Assembly (NCBI GenBank): GCA_902476265.1
Contig: CABSCP010000009.1
Span: 1 to 64,000 of the forward strand
From: an uncultured Lachnospiraceae bacterium
Lineage (GTDB): Bacteria > Bacillota > Clostridia > Lachnospirales > Lachnospiraceae
Length of the DNA: 64,000 nucleotides
Reading direction: 5' to 3'
A program made the translations under genes and the position numbers. This document shows positions 1-9,600 of this stretch, piece after piece. Under the pieces are notes generated by a model, which was given only the letters and a program-made list of their open reading frames with translations, did not search any database and had not been told where the DNA came from. The stretch's first letter is position 1. Each line of letters begins with the position of its first letter.

Positions 1-28
1 AACTATATATCTGATTCTATTGGAGCTC

Positions 29-57
29 ATATTACATTTTATACTATTTTGTAATAT
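29..57. repeat. AT-rich inverted repeat with a TATACT hexamer in its loop
   Basis: A perfect 8-base inverted repeat (arms 29-36 and 50-57) surrounds a 13-base loop containing TATACT at 40-45, which matches a sigma-A -10 box well. No good -35 lies at 16-18 bases. It sits about 60 bases before the first gene and may be part of its promoter or operator, or the end of an upstream unit cut off by the window. Neither arm is followed by a T-run, so a terminator is unlikely. Confidence 0.25.
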
Positions 58-119
58 AAACGCACAGGTGTCTCTTTTTATCATCACCTATTTTATAAGC
101 CAAAGGAGAATATACCTGA

Positions 120-1169
120 TTGAATCGACAATTTGACAGCAGCGCATGCCCAACGCCTTTCCTTACAATTGGAATCGCCAGCTATAATTATGCCCGGTAC
201 CTCCCCCGCGCTTTTGAGCAGATAAAAAGGCAAAGCTTTCAGGATTTTGAAATCCTGTACTGCGATGATGGATCCACTGATGATTCACAAAAGATTATAT
301 CCGAATTCATAAGTATGAATCCGCAAATGCGGATTCGACTTATCGCTGGAGTTAATAAAGGTATCCTTGAAAACAAAAACCGTATTCTGGATGAGGCACA
401 AGGAAAATATCTGATGATATGTGATGCGGATGATTACATGTTAAATGAATGTATTGGAGCCTTATGTTCTGCCGCCAGTCTATATAATGCAGACTGTGTT
501 ATCGGAGGATTTCAGGAGGTGGATTCAAACGGACGTATTTTAAAAAAACATGTCCCATCAGCCAACTCCTGTAAGTGGCTTTATACTTGGCACCATGCTC
601 AGATTTATAAAACAGAATTATTCCGGAAGAATAACATCCGTTTTGAAGAATTGCCGGACGATGTATTTTTTTTGCAGCAAATTCATTTATATTGCTCAAA
701 CACCATATTTATCTCCAATGTGCTGTATTCATGGGTACGACACGACAATTCAACAAGCAAAAATTTTACACTTTATACCGACTGGATACCATACAAAATA
801 TGGGCCAAATTATCCTCTTTCACTGCTTCGCTGGCAGCTTCTCTTTCCTTAAGCTCAGATAAGCAGGCTTTGTATTACTATCTTTACAAATGGTTTTATT
901 TTAATATAGCTGATTTACCTCTTTGCCCTTGTTCGGCACTGAAAGAAAATATAACAATTATGAAAAAACAAATGTATCTGGTTTTGCCTAAATACCGCAA
1001 CCTTTCCTTTTTTTATGGTGCTTTAAAGACACCAGATACGCTTTTCGCCCGTTTGGCCGTATTTTTATGTTGGATTTTAGATCAGATCGGCATGTTGTCT
1101 TTTATTGTCATTGTGCGGAATTTTCAATCAAAAATCAGAAAATGGAGAGAACTCTTTGGAAAAACTTAA
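120..1169 (+). CDS. Glycosyltransferase family 2
   Basis: Likely a cytoplasmic GT-A inverting transferase that adds one sugar to a lipid-linked glycan. The N-terminal GT2 domain starts near residue 14, with the usual IASYNYA-type opening, CDDGSTDDS near residues 48-56 and a DADD metal-binding motif at 102-105. The C-terminal 120 residues are hydrophobic and probably form a membrane-associated tail. The start is TTG at 120, supported by AAAGGAG at 102-108, 11 bases upstream. It is the first gene of the + strand operon and its end overlaps the GT8 gene. Acceptor and donor cannot be read from the sequence. Confidence 0.88.
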   Translation: MNRQFDSSACPTPFLTIGIASYNYARYLPRAFEQIKRQSFQDFEILYCDDGSTDDSQKIISEFISMNPQMRIRLIAGVNKGILENKNRILDEAQGKYLMICDADDYMLNECIGALCSAASLYNADCVIGGFQEVDSNGRILKKHVPSANSCKWLYTWHHAQIYKTELFRKNNIRFEELPDDVFFLQQIHLYCSNTIFISNVLYSWVRHDNSTSKNFTLYTDWIPYKIWAKLSSFTASLAASLSLSSDKQALYYYLYKWFYFNIADLPLCPCSALKENITIMKKQMYLVLPKYRNLSFFYGALKTPDTLFARLAVFLCWILDQIGMLSFIVIVRNFQSKIRKWRELFGKT

Positions 1170-2148
1170 TGTGTTATATATGTGTGACAATGGTTTTGCA
1201 GGCGTTACAGGTGTTTCTTTAACCTCTCTCTTTGAAAATAATCCCTGTGATAAAATCTCCATCACTGTTTACCTTTTGCTTGTAGGGGTAGATGAAGAGA
1301 ATTGTCGAAAGTTTAAACAATTATCTCAAACATACCATCAAACAATACAGTTGATAGATGCAACTACAACATTTGCAGAACTTACAAATACAAATATTCC
1401 TACCTATCGAGGTTCTTCAATGACAAACTTGCGTCTGTATTTTGACCGTTATATTCCTGAAGATATAAACCGCCTTTTATATTTGGATTCTGATACATTG
1501 ATCTGCGGTTCGCTGGCAGAGCTCATTCATATTAATATGGAAGGAAAACTGCTGGGTATGGTGATGGATGCTTATGGAGATCTGTTAAAAAAAGAGGAGG
1601 GGAAGAATTTTAATTATTATAATGCCGGTGTCTTGTTGATTAACTGTCAAAGATGGCGATGCGAACACTGGCATTCTAAAATTATGGAATATGCTCACAA
1701 ATATGGAAAAGAGTTCTCTCATCCTGACCAGGATCTTTACAATATAGTCTGTAAAGAAGACATTATTTCATTACCCATACAATATAACTTTCAGACTATA
1801 CACCGTATGTATCCTGAAAAGCTATATTTCCGCTATATGTCAGCCCGGAATTACTATTCGGATGATGAAATTGCAGCGGCTCGAAAGAAACCAATAATCC
1901 TCCATATGATACGTACTTTGGGCTGCAATCCATGGAATTCCTGCAATGAGCATCCGGACAGCCCTCTATTTTTAAAATACAAAAAAATTTCACCGTGGAA
2001 ATCGGAACCTTTCATACCGCTGAAACATGACCCGCTAATAACCATAGAGAAAATTTTATATAAAGTTCTTCCTCAACGGCTATTTTTCCCGCTTTCACTT
2101 TGGGCAATGAAATTAATACAACTCATCGATAAAAAAAACAGATATTAG
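1156..2148 (+). CDS. Glycosyltransferase family 8
   Basis: Retaining GT8 transferase (LPS galactosyltransferase / glycogenin type), probably using a UDP-hexose. The opening NVLYMCDNGFA, the YLDSDT motif (DSD near residues 111-113) and HPDQDLYN further on are typical of the family. The frame stays open back to an ATG at 1105, but TTG at 1156 has GGAGAGA five bases upstream and gives 330 residues beginning right at the GT8 fold, so I prefer it. It overlaps the end of the preceding GT2 by 14 bases, indicating translational coupling. Specificity is unknown. Confidence 0.85.
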   Translation: MEKLNVLYMCDNGFAGVTGVSLTSLFENNPCDKISITVYLLLVGVDEENCRKFKQLSQTYHQTIQLIDATTTFAELTNTNIPTYRGSSMTNLRLYFDRYIPEDINRLLYLDSDTLICGSLAELIHINMEGKLLGMVMDAYGDLLKKEEGKNFNYYNAGVLLINCQRWRCEHWHSKIMEYAHKYGKEFSHPDQDLYNIVCKEDIISLPIQYNFQTIHRMYPEKLYFRYMSARNYYSDDEIAAARKKPIILHMIRTLGCNPWNSCNEHPDSPLFLKYKKISPWKSEPFIPLKHDPLITIEKILYKVLPQRLFFPLSLWAMKLIQLIDKKNRY

Positions 2149-2163
2149 GAAAGTTCAATTTTA

Positions 2164-3237
2164 ATGAGTAAAAAAGCAAAAATTTTATATGTGATGAACG
2201 TAGACTGGAGCTGGATCAGGCAACGTCCTCATATTCTGGCTCAATTATTGAATCAGCACTATGATTTGACAGTATTGTACCCTCAATATCTGACACGGCC
2301 CTGGAGGCGCCAAAAAGGGACATCCAAGCCCCCAAAATGTAAAGGCATTTTTCAGATTCCTTTTTCAGATCGTGTCGATATATTAGAAAAATTGGAATGT
2401 CAGATCATCAAAAAGGCTTTTAAACATCTTGGCGAATACGATATGGTATGGCTTTCCACGCCTCTTTATATCGAGTTCATTCCCGACGAATATAAAGGGT
2501 TCATTCTTTACGATGATATGGACGATATTGTCAGTATTCAAACGAATTTCAGGCTGGCCAAACGATTAGAACAGGCTCAGGAAACCATATGGTCCCGCTC
2601 AAATATAGTTTTCGTTTCGAGCAGGTATTTATTTAATCATCTTCCCCCAGACGTTCAAAGCAAAGCTTTTTTGATTCGGAATGGCGCCTTTTACCGGCAG
2701 CTGCATCCCGTTTCGCCGGGGAAGTCTTTGAAACATAATTATTCCATTGGCTATATTGGCACGATTTCTGAATGGTTTGATTTTTCACTGTTACAAAGTT
2801 GTCTCAAGACCTATCCTGCTCTGCGGGCAGAACTTTATGGTCCCAACATTGTCAGTGTGCCGTCACTTCCAAGGCTCCATCATCACGGCATTATTGAACA
2901 CAGCAAATTATTTGAATCTGTTGAAAATATAGATTGTCTGATCATGCCATTTATCATAAATAAAATTACCCTGGCAGTTGATCCGGTGAAATTATATGAA
3001 TATATCAGCTTTGGCAAATGTATCATTTCCGTACATTATCCGGAGATAGATCGTTTTGAACCATTTGTATACTTTTATGAAACAGAAAACCAGTTATTAG
3101 CACTTCTTGGGGATCTGATAAGCAGAGGATTCCCGCCCAAATATAATTCGGATATGCAAAAGCAGTTCCTGTCACAAAACAGCTGGGAGCAACGGGTTTC
3201 AGATATAGATAAAGCACTTACAGAATTATTACAATAA
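2164..3237 (+). CDS. GT4-like glycosyltransferase
   Basis: Probable GT-B transferase of 357 residues. The N-terminal half has an RQRPHILAQLL segment (19-29) and a YDDMDD motif near 116-121. The C-terminal half has the nucleotide-sugar region DPVKLYEYISFGK. The same arrangement occurs in the middle domain of the large fusion protein at 6619-10092 (RYQRPQH, DYMDD, NPVKFYEYLSAGK), so the two are clearly related. AGGAAAG lies 9 bases before the ATG. It falls between the GT8 gene and wecB in one operon; donor sugar unknown. Confidence 0.8.
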   Translation: MSKKAKILYVMNVDWSWIRQRPHILAQLLNQHYDLTVLYPQYLTRPWRRQKGTSKPPKCKGIFQIPFSDRVDILEKLECQIIKKAFKHLGEYDMVWLSTPLYIEFIPDEYKGFILYDDMDDIVSIQTNFRLAKRLEQAQETIWSRSNIVFVSSRYLFNHLPPDVQSKAFLIRNGAFYRQLHPVSPGKSLKHNYSIGYIGTISEWFDFSLLQSCLKTYPALRAELYGPNIVSVPSLPRLHHHGIIEHSKLFESVENIDCLIMPFIINKITLAVDPVKLYEYISFGKCIISVHYPEIDRFEPFVYFYETENQLLALLGDLISRGFPPKYNSDMQKQFLSQNSWEQRVSDIDKALTELLQ

Positions 3238-3254
3238 ACAGAAGGAGAATTTTA

Positions 3255-4343
3255 ATGAAGATTATATGTGTTTTTGGTACAAGACCGGAAGCAATCAAAA
3301 TGTGTCCTTTGGTAAAAGAATTAAAATCACGCGAACACCTGCAAACGTTAGTATGTGTGACTGGTCAGCATCGCCAAATGCTGGATCAAGTACTGGATGC
3401 TTTCTCCGTCACTCCGGATTATGACCTTTCCATAATGAAAGACAGACAAACGTTGTTCGATGTCACCATTAATATTCTGGACCGGATTCGCGAGGTCCTT
3501 ATCTTGGAAAAACCGGATATTGTATTGGTGCACGGCGATACCACCACCACCTTTGTAACGGCTTTGGCCTGCTTTTATCTGCAGATCCCGGTCGGCCATG
3601 TGGAAGCCGGGCTTCGCACACACAATATCTACTCTCCATATCCCGAAGAGTTTAACAGACAGGCTGTCGGAATTCTTGCGCAGTATAATTTTGCTCCTAC
3701 AGAAACAGCAAAGAATAACCTTCTTCAGGAAGGAAAAACCCCGAAATCCATTTATGTTACCGGTAATACTGCAATCGATGCGCTAAAGACAACCGTACGT
3801 CCAAACTATACACATCCCGAACTGGAATGGGCAAAGGGCAGCCGTCTTGTTCTGCTGACCGCGCATCGCCGTGAAAACCTGGGGGAACCTATGCACCATA
3901 TGTTCCGGGCCATAAAAAGGATTGTCGATGAAACGCCTGATGTTAAAGTAATCTATCCCATACACATGAACCCTGTTGTCCGCCAGGCTGCAGCAGAAGT
4001 TTTTGGCAATGATGACAGATTTCATATTATTGAGCCCTTGGATGTCCTTGATTTTCATAATTTCATGGCACATTCTTATCTGATACTGACTGACAGCGGC
4101 GGTATTCAGGAAGAAGCACCCAGCTTGGGAAAACCCGTTCTTGTAATGCGCGATACGACGGAACGTCCTGAAGGAATTGCGGCAGGTACTTTAAAATTAG
4201 TTGGCACAGAGGAAGAAACCATATATTGCGAGTTTAAGCGGTTACTTGCTGATAAAAACGAATATAACAAAATGAGCACAGCATCCAATCCTTACGGAGA
4301 TGGCTTTGCAAGTAAGAGGATTGCAGATGTACTGTGTAAATAA
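3255..4343 (+). CDS. wecB: UDP-N-acetylglucosamine 2-epimerase (non-hydrolysing)
   Basis: Interconverts UDP-GlcNAc and UDP-ManNAc in the cytoplasm. The opening CVFGTRPEAIKM, HGDTTTT and GHVEAGLRT, then LTAHRRENLG and LTDSGGIQEEAPSLGKPVL are hallmarks of WecB/MnaA, and 362 residues is the usual length. AGAAGGAG precedes the ATG. It supplies a ManNAc donor to the surrounding transferases; no UDP-ManNAc dehydrogenase is adjacent. Its base composition is higher in GC than its AT-rich neighbours (one line, 3841-3900, counts to about 58%), so it may have a different history. Confidence 0.95.
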   Translation: MKIICVFGTRPEAIKMCPLVKELKSREHLQTLVCVTGQHRQMLDQVLDAFSVTPDYDLSIMKDRQTLFDVTINILDRIREVLILEKPDIVLVHGDTTTTFVTALACFYLQIPVGHVEAGLRTHNIYSPYPEEFNRQAVGILAQYNFAPTETAKNNLLQEGKTPKSIYVTGNTAIDALKTTVRPNYTHPELEWAKGSRLVLLTAHRRENLGEPMHHMFRAIKRIVDETPDVKVIYPIHMNPVVRQAAAEVFGNDDRFHIIEPLDVLDFHNFMAHSYLILTDSGGIQEEAPSLGKPVLVMRDTTERPEGIAAGTLKLVGTEEETIYCEFKRLLADKNEYNKMSTASNPYGDGFASKRIADVLCK

Positions 4344-4371
4344 ATATAAATAACAGTTACGAGGAAAATAG

Positions 4372-5181
4372 ATGAAAGCATTTTTGCAGACAGGAAGAAT
4401 TATTGGTGATATTTTTAAAGACAGAAGATTGCTCATGTCTTTATCATATAAAGATTTTCAAAGAAAATTTACAGGCACTTATTTCGGATTATTTTGGGCA
4501 ATTGCCCAACCTTTACTTACCATTATTGTATATTGGGTTGCCTTTCAATACGGTTTTCGCAGTGGTGATGTATCTGGTATCCCTTATGTTGTATGGTTTA
4601 TATGTGGTATCGTTCCATGGCTCTTTGTGATGGAGGCCTTTAGTTCTGCCAGTAATAGCTTTATCGAATATAATTATCTGATAAAAAAAGTGAAATTCAA
4701 TGTAAATATACTACCACTCGTAAAAATTCTATCTTCTTTTTATGTGCATGTATTTTTTTGTGTTATTGTGATGATTGTTGCGTGCAAATTTCATATATGG
4801 CCAACAATATATTTGATCCAACTTCTGTATTACATGCTGGCTAATATTATATTGTTGTTTTCCCTGTCATTAATAACTTCTACTCTCGTTGTTTTTTTCA
4901 GGGACTTAAATCAAATTATTTCTGTAATTTTATTAATCGGGATGTGGGGAACACCAATTGCATGGTCACTGGAAAGCTTCTCTGAAGAAACTCATATCTA
5001 TTTCAAACTCAATCCTTTCTTTTATATTATAGAGGGATATCGGGATGCGATCATTGGCCGATGTTGGTTTTGGGAAAAGAAAGAGCTCACTATATATTTC
5101 TGGTGCTTTGTACTTTTTTTATTATTGGCCGGCGGAATTATTTATTCAAAGCTTAAGCCTCATTTTGCAGATACGGTTTAA
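4372..5181 (+). CDS. wzm: ABC-2 polysaccharide export permease (Wzm/TagG type)
   Basis: Membrane subunit of an ABC exporter that moves a completed undecaprenyl-linked glycan across the cytoplasmic membrane. At 269 residues it has about six hydrophobic segments and the family pattern: an N-terminal cytoplasmic stretch with RKFTGTYFGLFWAIAQPL, then membrane spans and a conserved WGTPIAWSLE loop, and NPFFYIIEGYRD near the end. GAGGAAAATAG precedes the ATG. It is followed at once by its ATPase. The alternative role, wall teichoic acid export (TagG), is less likely because the partner carries a Wzt-like extra domain. Confidence 0.9.
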   Translation: MKAFLQTGRIIGDIFKDRRLLMSLSYKDFQRKFTGTYFGLFWAIAQPLLTIIVYWVAFQYGFRSGDVSGIPYVVWFICGIVPWLFVMEAFSSASNSFIEYNYLIKKVKFNVNILPLVKILSSFYVHVFFCVIVMIVACKFHIWPTIYLIQLLYYMLANIILLFSLSLITSTLVVFFRDLNQIISVILLIGMWGTPIAWSLESFSEETHIYFKLNPFFYIIEGYRDAIIGRCWFWEKKELTIYFWCFVLFLLLAGGIIYSKLKPHFADTV

Positions 5182-5197
5182 TAAAGTGGAGGGCGCA

Positions 5198-6595
5198 ATG
5201 GAAAGCGTTAATGAATATAAAATAGTTGTGAATCATGTCTCAAAAACTTTCAATATGTATAATTCTCCGACAGATAAGCTGAAAGAAGCTTTTAGCTTAT
5301 CCGGAAAAATTCTTCATACAGAGTTTCATGCTTTAACCGATTTAAGTTTTAATGTAAAAAAAGGAGAAATCCTTGGAATTGTAGGAAGAAATGGCGCCGG
5401 TAAATCTACGCTGTTAAAAATTATCACAGGAATACTTGAACCTACAACCGGAAATGTCCAAGTTAATGGAAGGATATCTTCACTGCTCGAGCTTGGAACA
5501 GGTTTTAATATGGAATATACAGGAATAGATAACATCTATTTTTATGGTACATTAATGGGCTTTACAAAAGCAGAAATGGATGCAAAACTGGATGATATTA
5601 TCACTTTTGCCGAAATTGGAGATTATGTGGGGCAGGTAGTTAAAACCTATTCCAGCGGTATGTTCGCGAGGCTTGCATTCTCCTGTGCAATTAATGTTGA
5701 ACCAGAAATTTTAATTGTAGACGAAATTCTCAGCGTAGGAGATATGAGATTTCAGGCAAAATGTTTTAATAAATTCAAGGAATTTAAGGAAAAAGGTGTA
5801 ACAATTCTTTATGTAGGCCATGATGTGGGACTTATGCGAACATTTTGTGATAATTGTATCTGGCTGAATAATGGGGAGTTAATAGCATCAGGAGACCCCA
5901 CTTATATTACCGCGCAGTTTACAGAATTCATGTATTTAGATGATATTTCTGATTTGACATTATATAAAAAATATAGCAGTAAAAAAAATAATGATAGTGA
6001 TAGTATAACGGAAACGCCTGTTAAAGATACTTCAAAATTAACTGAGACATTGCCAGGTAAATCAACGGATAGTGCCCAAGACGCTCCTGCTAATTCGGAT
6101 AGCGTTCCTAAAGTCACTGTGAAGCCACAAGTCTCCGAAAAAAGCCATTTTAAAGACTGTCTCGCCCATTGGGGAACTAATGTCGGCATGATTACAAAAG
6201 TGTTACTTACGGGTGCAGACGACATAGAACGAAATCATTTTAGCCCAGATGAAATAATAAAGATAAAAATATTTTTTAATGATGAGTTAGATATTGATCA
6301 TAGTAATTTATCAGTAGCTTTTTCTATAAAAAATAAGGAAGGTACTGATTTGTGTGTAAAAACAACATATGATGAAAAAGTTTCTATTCCTGGCGCAAAA
6401 AAGCATTGTGTTACGTTTAAGTTCACATCTATGCTTGCAACTGGCGAATATTATCTGGTAGTTGCGCTTGAAAATAGAGAAAATCTAAATCCCACATATT
6501 TTGAATACATTGAAGGGATAAAATATTTTAAGGTTTTTTCTGATAAAAAAATTTTCGGGATTTTTGATGTTAACGCTACAATACAAGTAAAATAG
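5198..6595 (+). CDS. wzt: ABC polysaccharide exporter ATPase with C-terminal Wzt-like domain
   Basis: Energises the ABC-2 exporter. Residues 1-245 form the nucleotide-binding domain: Walker A GRNGAGKST at 63-71, signature YSSGMFARLAF at 151-161, Walker B ILIVDEILSVGD at 171-182 and the H-loop VGHD. Residues about 255-318 are a Ser/Thr/Asp-rich linker. Residues 318-465 look like the beta-sandwich carbohydrate-binding domain of Wzt, which in E. coli O8/O9a reads the modified end of the finished chain. The frame is open back to 5045, inside the permease gene; ATG at 5198 has GTGGAGGG just upstream and begins the protein sensibly (465 residues). Confidence 0.88.
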   Translation: MESVNEYKIVVNHVSKTFNMYNSPTDKLKEAFSLSGKILHTEFHALTDLSFNVKKGEILGIVGRNGAGKSTLLKIITGILEPTTGNVQVNGRISSLLELGTGFNMEYTGIDNIYFYGTLMGFTKAEMDAKLDDIITFAEIGDYVGQVVKTYSSGMFARLAFSCAINVEPEILIVDEILSVGDMRFQAKCFNKFKEFKEKGVTILYVGHDVGLMRTFCDNCIWLNNGELIASGDPTYITAQFTEFMYLDDISDLTLYKKYSSKKNNDSDSITETPVKDTSKLTETLPGKSTDSAQDAPANSDSVPKVTVKPQVSEKSHFKDCLAHWGTNVGMITKVLLTGADDIERNHFSPDEIIKIKIFFNDELDIDHSNLSVAFSIKNKEGTDLCVKTTYDEKVSIPGAKKHCVTFKFTSMLATGEYYLVVALENRENLNPTYFEYIEGIKYFKVFSDKKIFGIFDVNATIQVK

Positions 6596-6618
6596 AATAC
6601 AGATCAAGGAGAAAATTG

Positions 6619-9600
6619 ATGATAATAAACTCTAAAGAATACTGGAATTACAGATTTGAAACAGACTGGCTTGATTATGCGGGTGATAAGCAAACGGCTT
6701 TTTTTGCGAAACTTCTATGTGACATGCTCCCCTCTTCTCTCATAAAGGAAATTATGACAGAAGAATATACGGTATGTGATATGGGATGTGCTATGGGAGA
6801 GGGGATTCCTATATTCAGCCGTAAATTGGGAGTGGATGTCGATGGCATGGATTTTTCTGCAGAGGCAATCGGTAAAGCAAAAACGCTTTATCCGCAAAGT
6901 AATTTTCATGTGGGAGATTTGTTAAATCTTGATTCCACTATTCGTTATGACGTTGTAATCTGTTCCAATGTTTTAGAGCATTTTTCAAATCCCTGGAAAA
7001 TTTTCAGAAACCTTACCAGCATAATAAATAAATATATTATTATCCTAGTTCCCTACAAAGAAAAGCTCGATATATCCGAACACGTATATCAATTTTCTGA
7101 AGATGTGATACCTACGCAACTTTCAGGCTTTACTTTGAATTACGTCAGAACTATTGATGGAAAAGAATTTTCGGATACTTACTATCCTGACCAGCAGATA
7201 TTGCTTATTTATAAAAAAGAAAACAATACAATACAAATGCTCAGTGATCTTTCTACTGGAATTACAGAATCTCTTCAGAGAGAATATCAAAATATATTAA
7301 ATCAGAATAATGAGCAAACTGCACAAATTATTAACCAGCAAAAGGCCCAATTTGATGAACAGGAAAGAAATTATAATAGCATAATTAATCAATATAAGTG
7401 TGACATTCTTACTCTTAACAATAAAATAAAATCATTAGAAACAGAGTTAAATGATCAAGAACAATTAAAAGCTTATATTTCTGAAATTGAGGCAAAGAAT
7501 GCTGCTTTTAGCAATAAAGCTTTACAGGATCAAAAACAGCTGGACACGGCTTTAAGCGAACTAGAATTGTGTAAATCCACTATTCAAAACTTAACCTTAC
7601 AACTTCGAGACAATGATGCGAGATTTAGTAATGAACTTAGTCGTTTAACCTTGGAAAATCAAAATTTAAGGAAAGAAATGCAGGATTTAATAGATGCTGA
7701 CAGTATAAAGGATGGCGAAAATACAAAAAATGAAAATAGCATTAAAGAATCTGAAAAGAAAATTCAGGAATTAATATGTGAATTGCAGAACAAAGAAAAT
7801 GCTTTATTAACCGTTGAATCTTCTATTTATAAAGCAAAGGCAAATTGTAATCGTATTAATTCCAAATTGTCGTATAAATTTTTATGCTTAATTATACGTT
7901 TTTGCCACCAATTTTTAATGGGAACACGGGAAGAAAAGAAGAAATTTCTTGCTATTTGTAAGTGTTTCTTAAAACGCCAACCTGATACATTTTCACGAAA
8001 TGACGGTTATAATATGGTTCTAAATATATCAAATATGTTAGAGCTTCCAACACATAGTTCAACTGTGGCGCTTCCTTCAATATCCGAATCAGCATCGCAG
8101 ACTGCAGATAAAAATTGCAGAGACAATGCAGAAATTATTTTACCAAATTCAATTAGTAACATAACTGCGGAATGTTTGGACAAAAAATATGATAAACCGG
8201 ATATCATAATTTTTTCTGTAATCGACTATGATTTCAGGTATCAACGCCCACAACACTTTGCATCACGTTTTGCACAAAATGGACATAGAGTTTTTTATAT
8301 TAATGCAAATTTTATTAATAAAGATAATATAAGAGAGATCTCGTCCAACCTTAATACTGTGGACTTTTTTTGTAAATCTTGTAATGCCATTTATTTTGCT
8401 TCTGAATGTCCTGAATTTTTAGATTGGTTTACTAAGAAGATGGACTCTTTAATAAATATCTATGCCATCCGGGATGCAATGATTATACTTGACTATCCAA
8501 ACTGGATACAGGGAGCCCAATATCTACGAACTAAGTATGGATTTAAAATCATAGTTGACTATATGGATGACTTTACAGGTTTTTTAGGTACTACTTCAGA
8601 ACAGTTGAAAAATAATTGTCTTCATATGTTAAAAAATAGTGATCAAATTATTGCAAGTTCTCAATTTCTTTACGACATTGCGACACAATATACCGAGCAT
8701 GTCAGTATTGTAAGAAATGGCACTGAAGTTGAGCATTTCTATCAGGCTGCCTTAAATAAGGAGAAAAAGCAAAGACCTGTAATAGGATATTATGGAGCTG
8801 TTTCCCATTGGTTTTCATGGGAAAAAGTCTGCCACCTCGCCGCAAATAGGCCCGACTGTGACATAGTAATTATCGGAGAAGTGACGGAGCACAGAGATAA
8901 ACTTGAAAAATTTGCGAATATTAAGCTTTTAGGAGAAAAGAATTATAAGGAACTGCCACAACATCTTGCATATTTTGATGTATGTCTAATTCCTTTTGAT
9001 ACTTCCACAGATCTCATCAAGGCCACCAATCCGGTAAAATTTTATGAATATTTAAGTGCCGGCAAAAAAATTGTAGCAACTGAAATTCCAGAATTAGCTC
9101 CCTTTAGGGATAAGTTTGTGTATATGTCAAACGATAATAATACATTTTTGGAATATGTAAACTTATGCTTATCAGGTCAAGATTCCCTAAAAAGTGAGGA
9201 AGAAAGTATTTCTTTTGCCAGGGAAAATGACTGGCAAAAACGATTTGAATCTTTTGCATCCGTATGTATGCAGGCAGTTCCCAAAGTGAGTATTGTTGTA
9301 TTAACTTATAACAATTTGGAATTAAATAAAGCCTGTATTAACAGTATTTTATTTAAAACAGCTTATCCTAATTACGAATTGATCATTTTAGATAATATGT
9401 CCTCCGACGGTACCATTGATTACCTTCATAAAATAGAAGATTTGAAAAATGAAAAAATTAAGATCATATTTAATGGTAAAAACAGTGGTTTTGCCGGAGG
9501 AAATAATCTTGCTATAGCTGCTGCTACAGGCAAATATGTTTTACTTTTAAACAATGATACTCTTGTCACACGCGGATGGATCACAAATTTGGTAAAACAC

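Noticed and set aside
5045..5197. Upstream extension of the Wzt ATPase
   Set aside because: It lies within the permease gene in another frame; GTGGAGGG immediately before ATG 5198 marks the real start.
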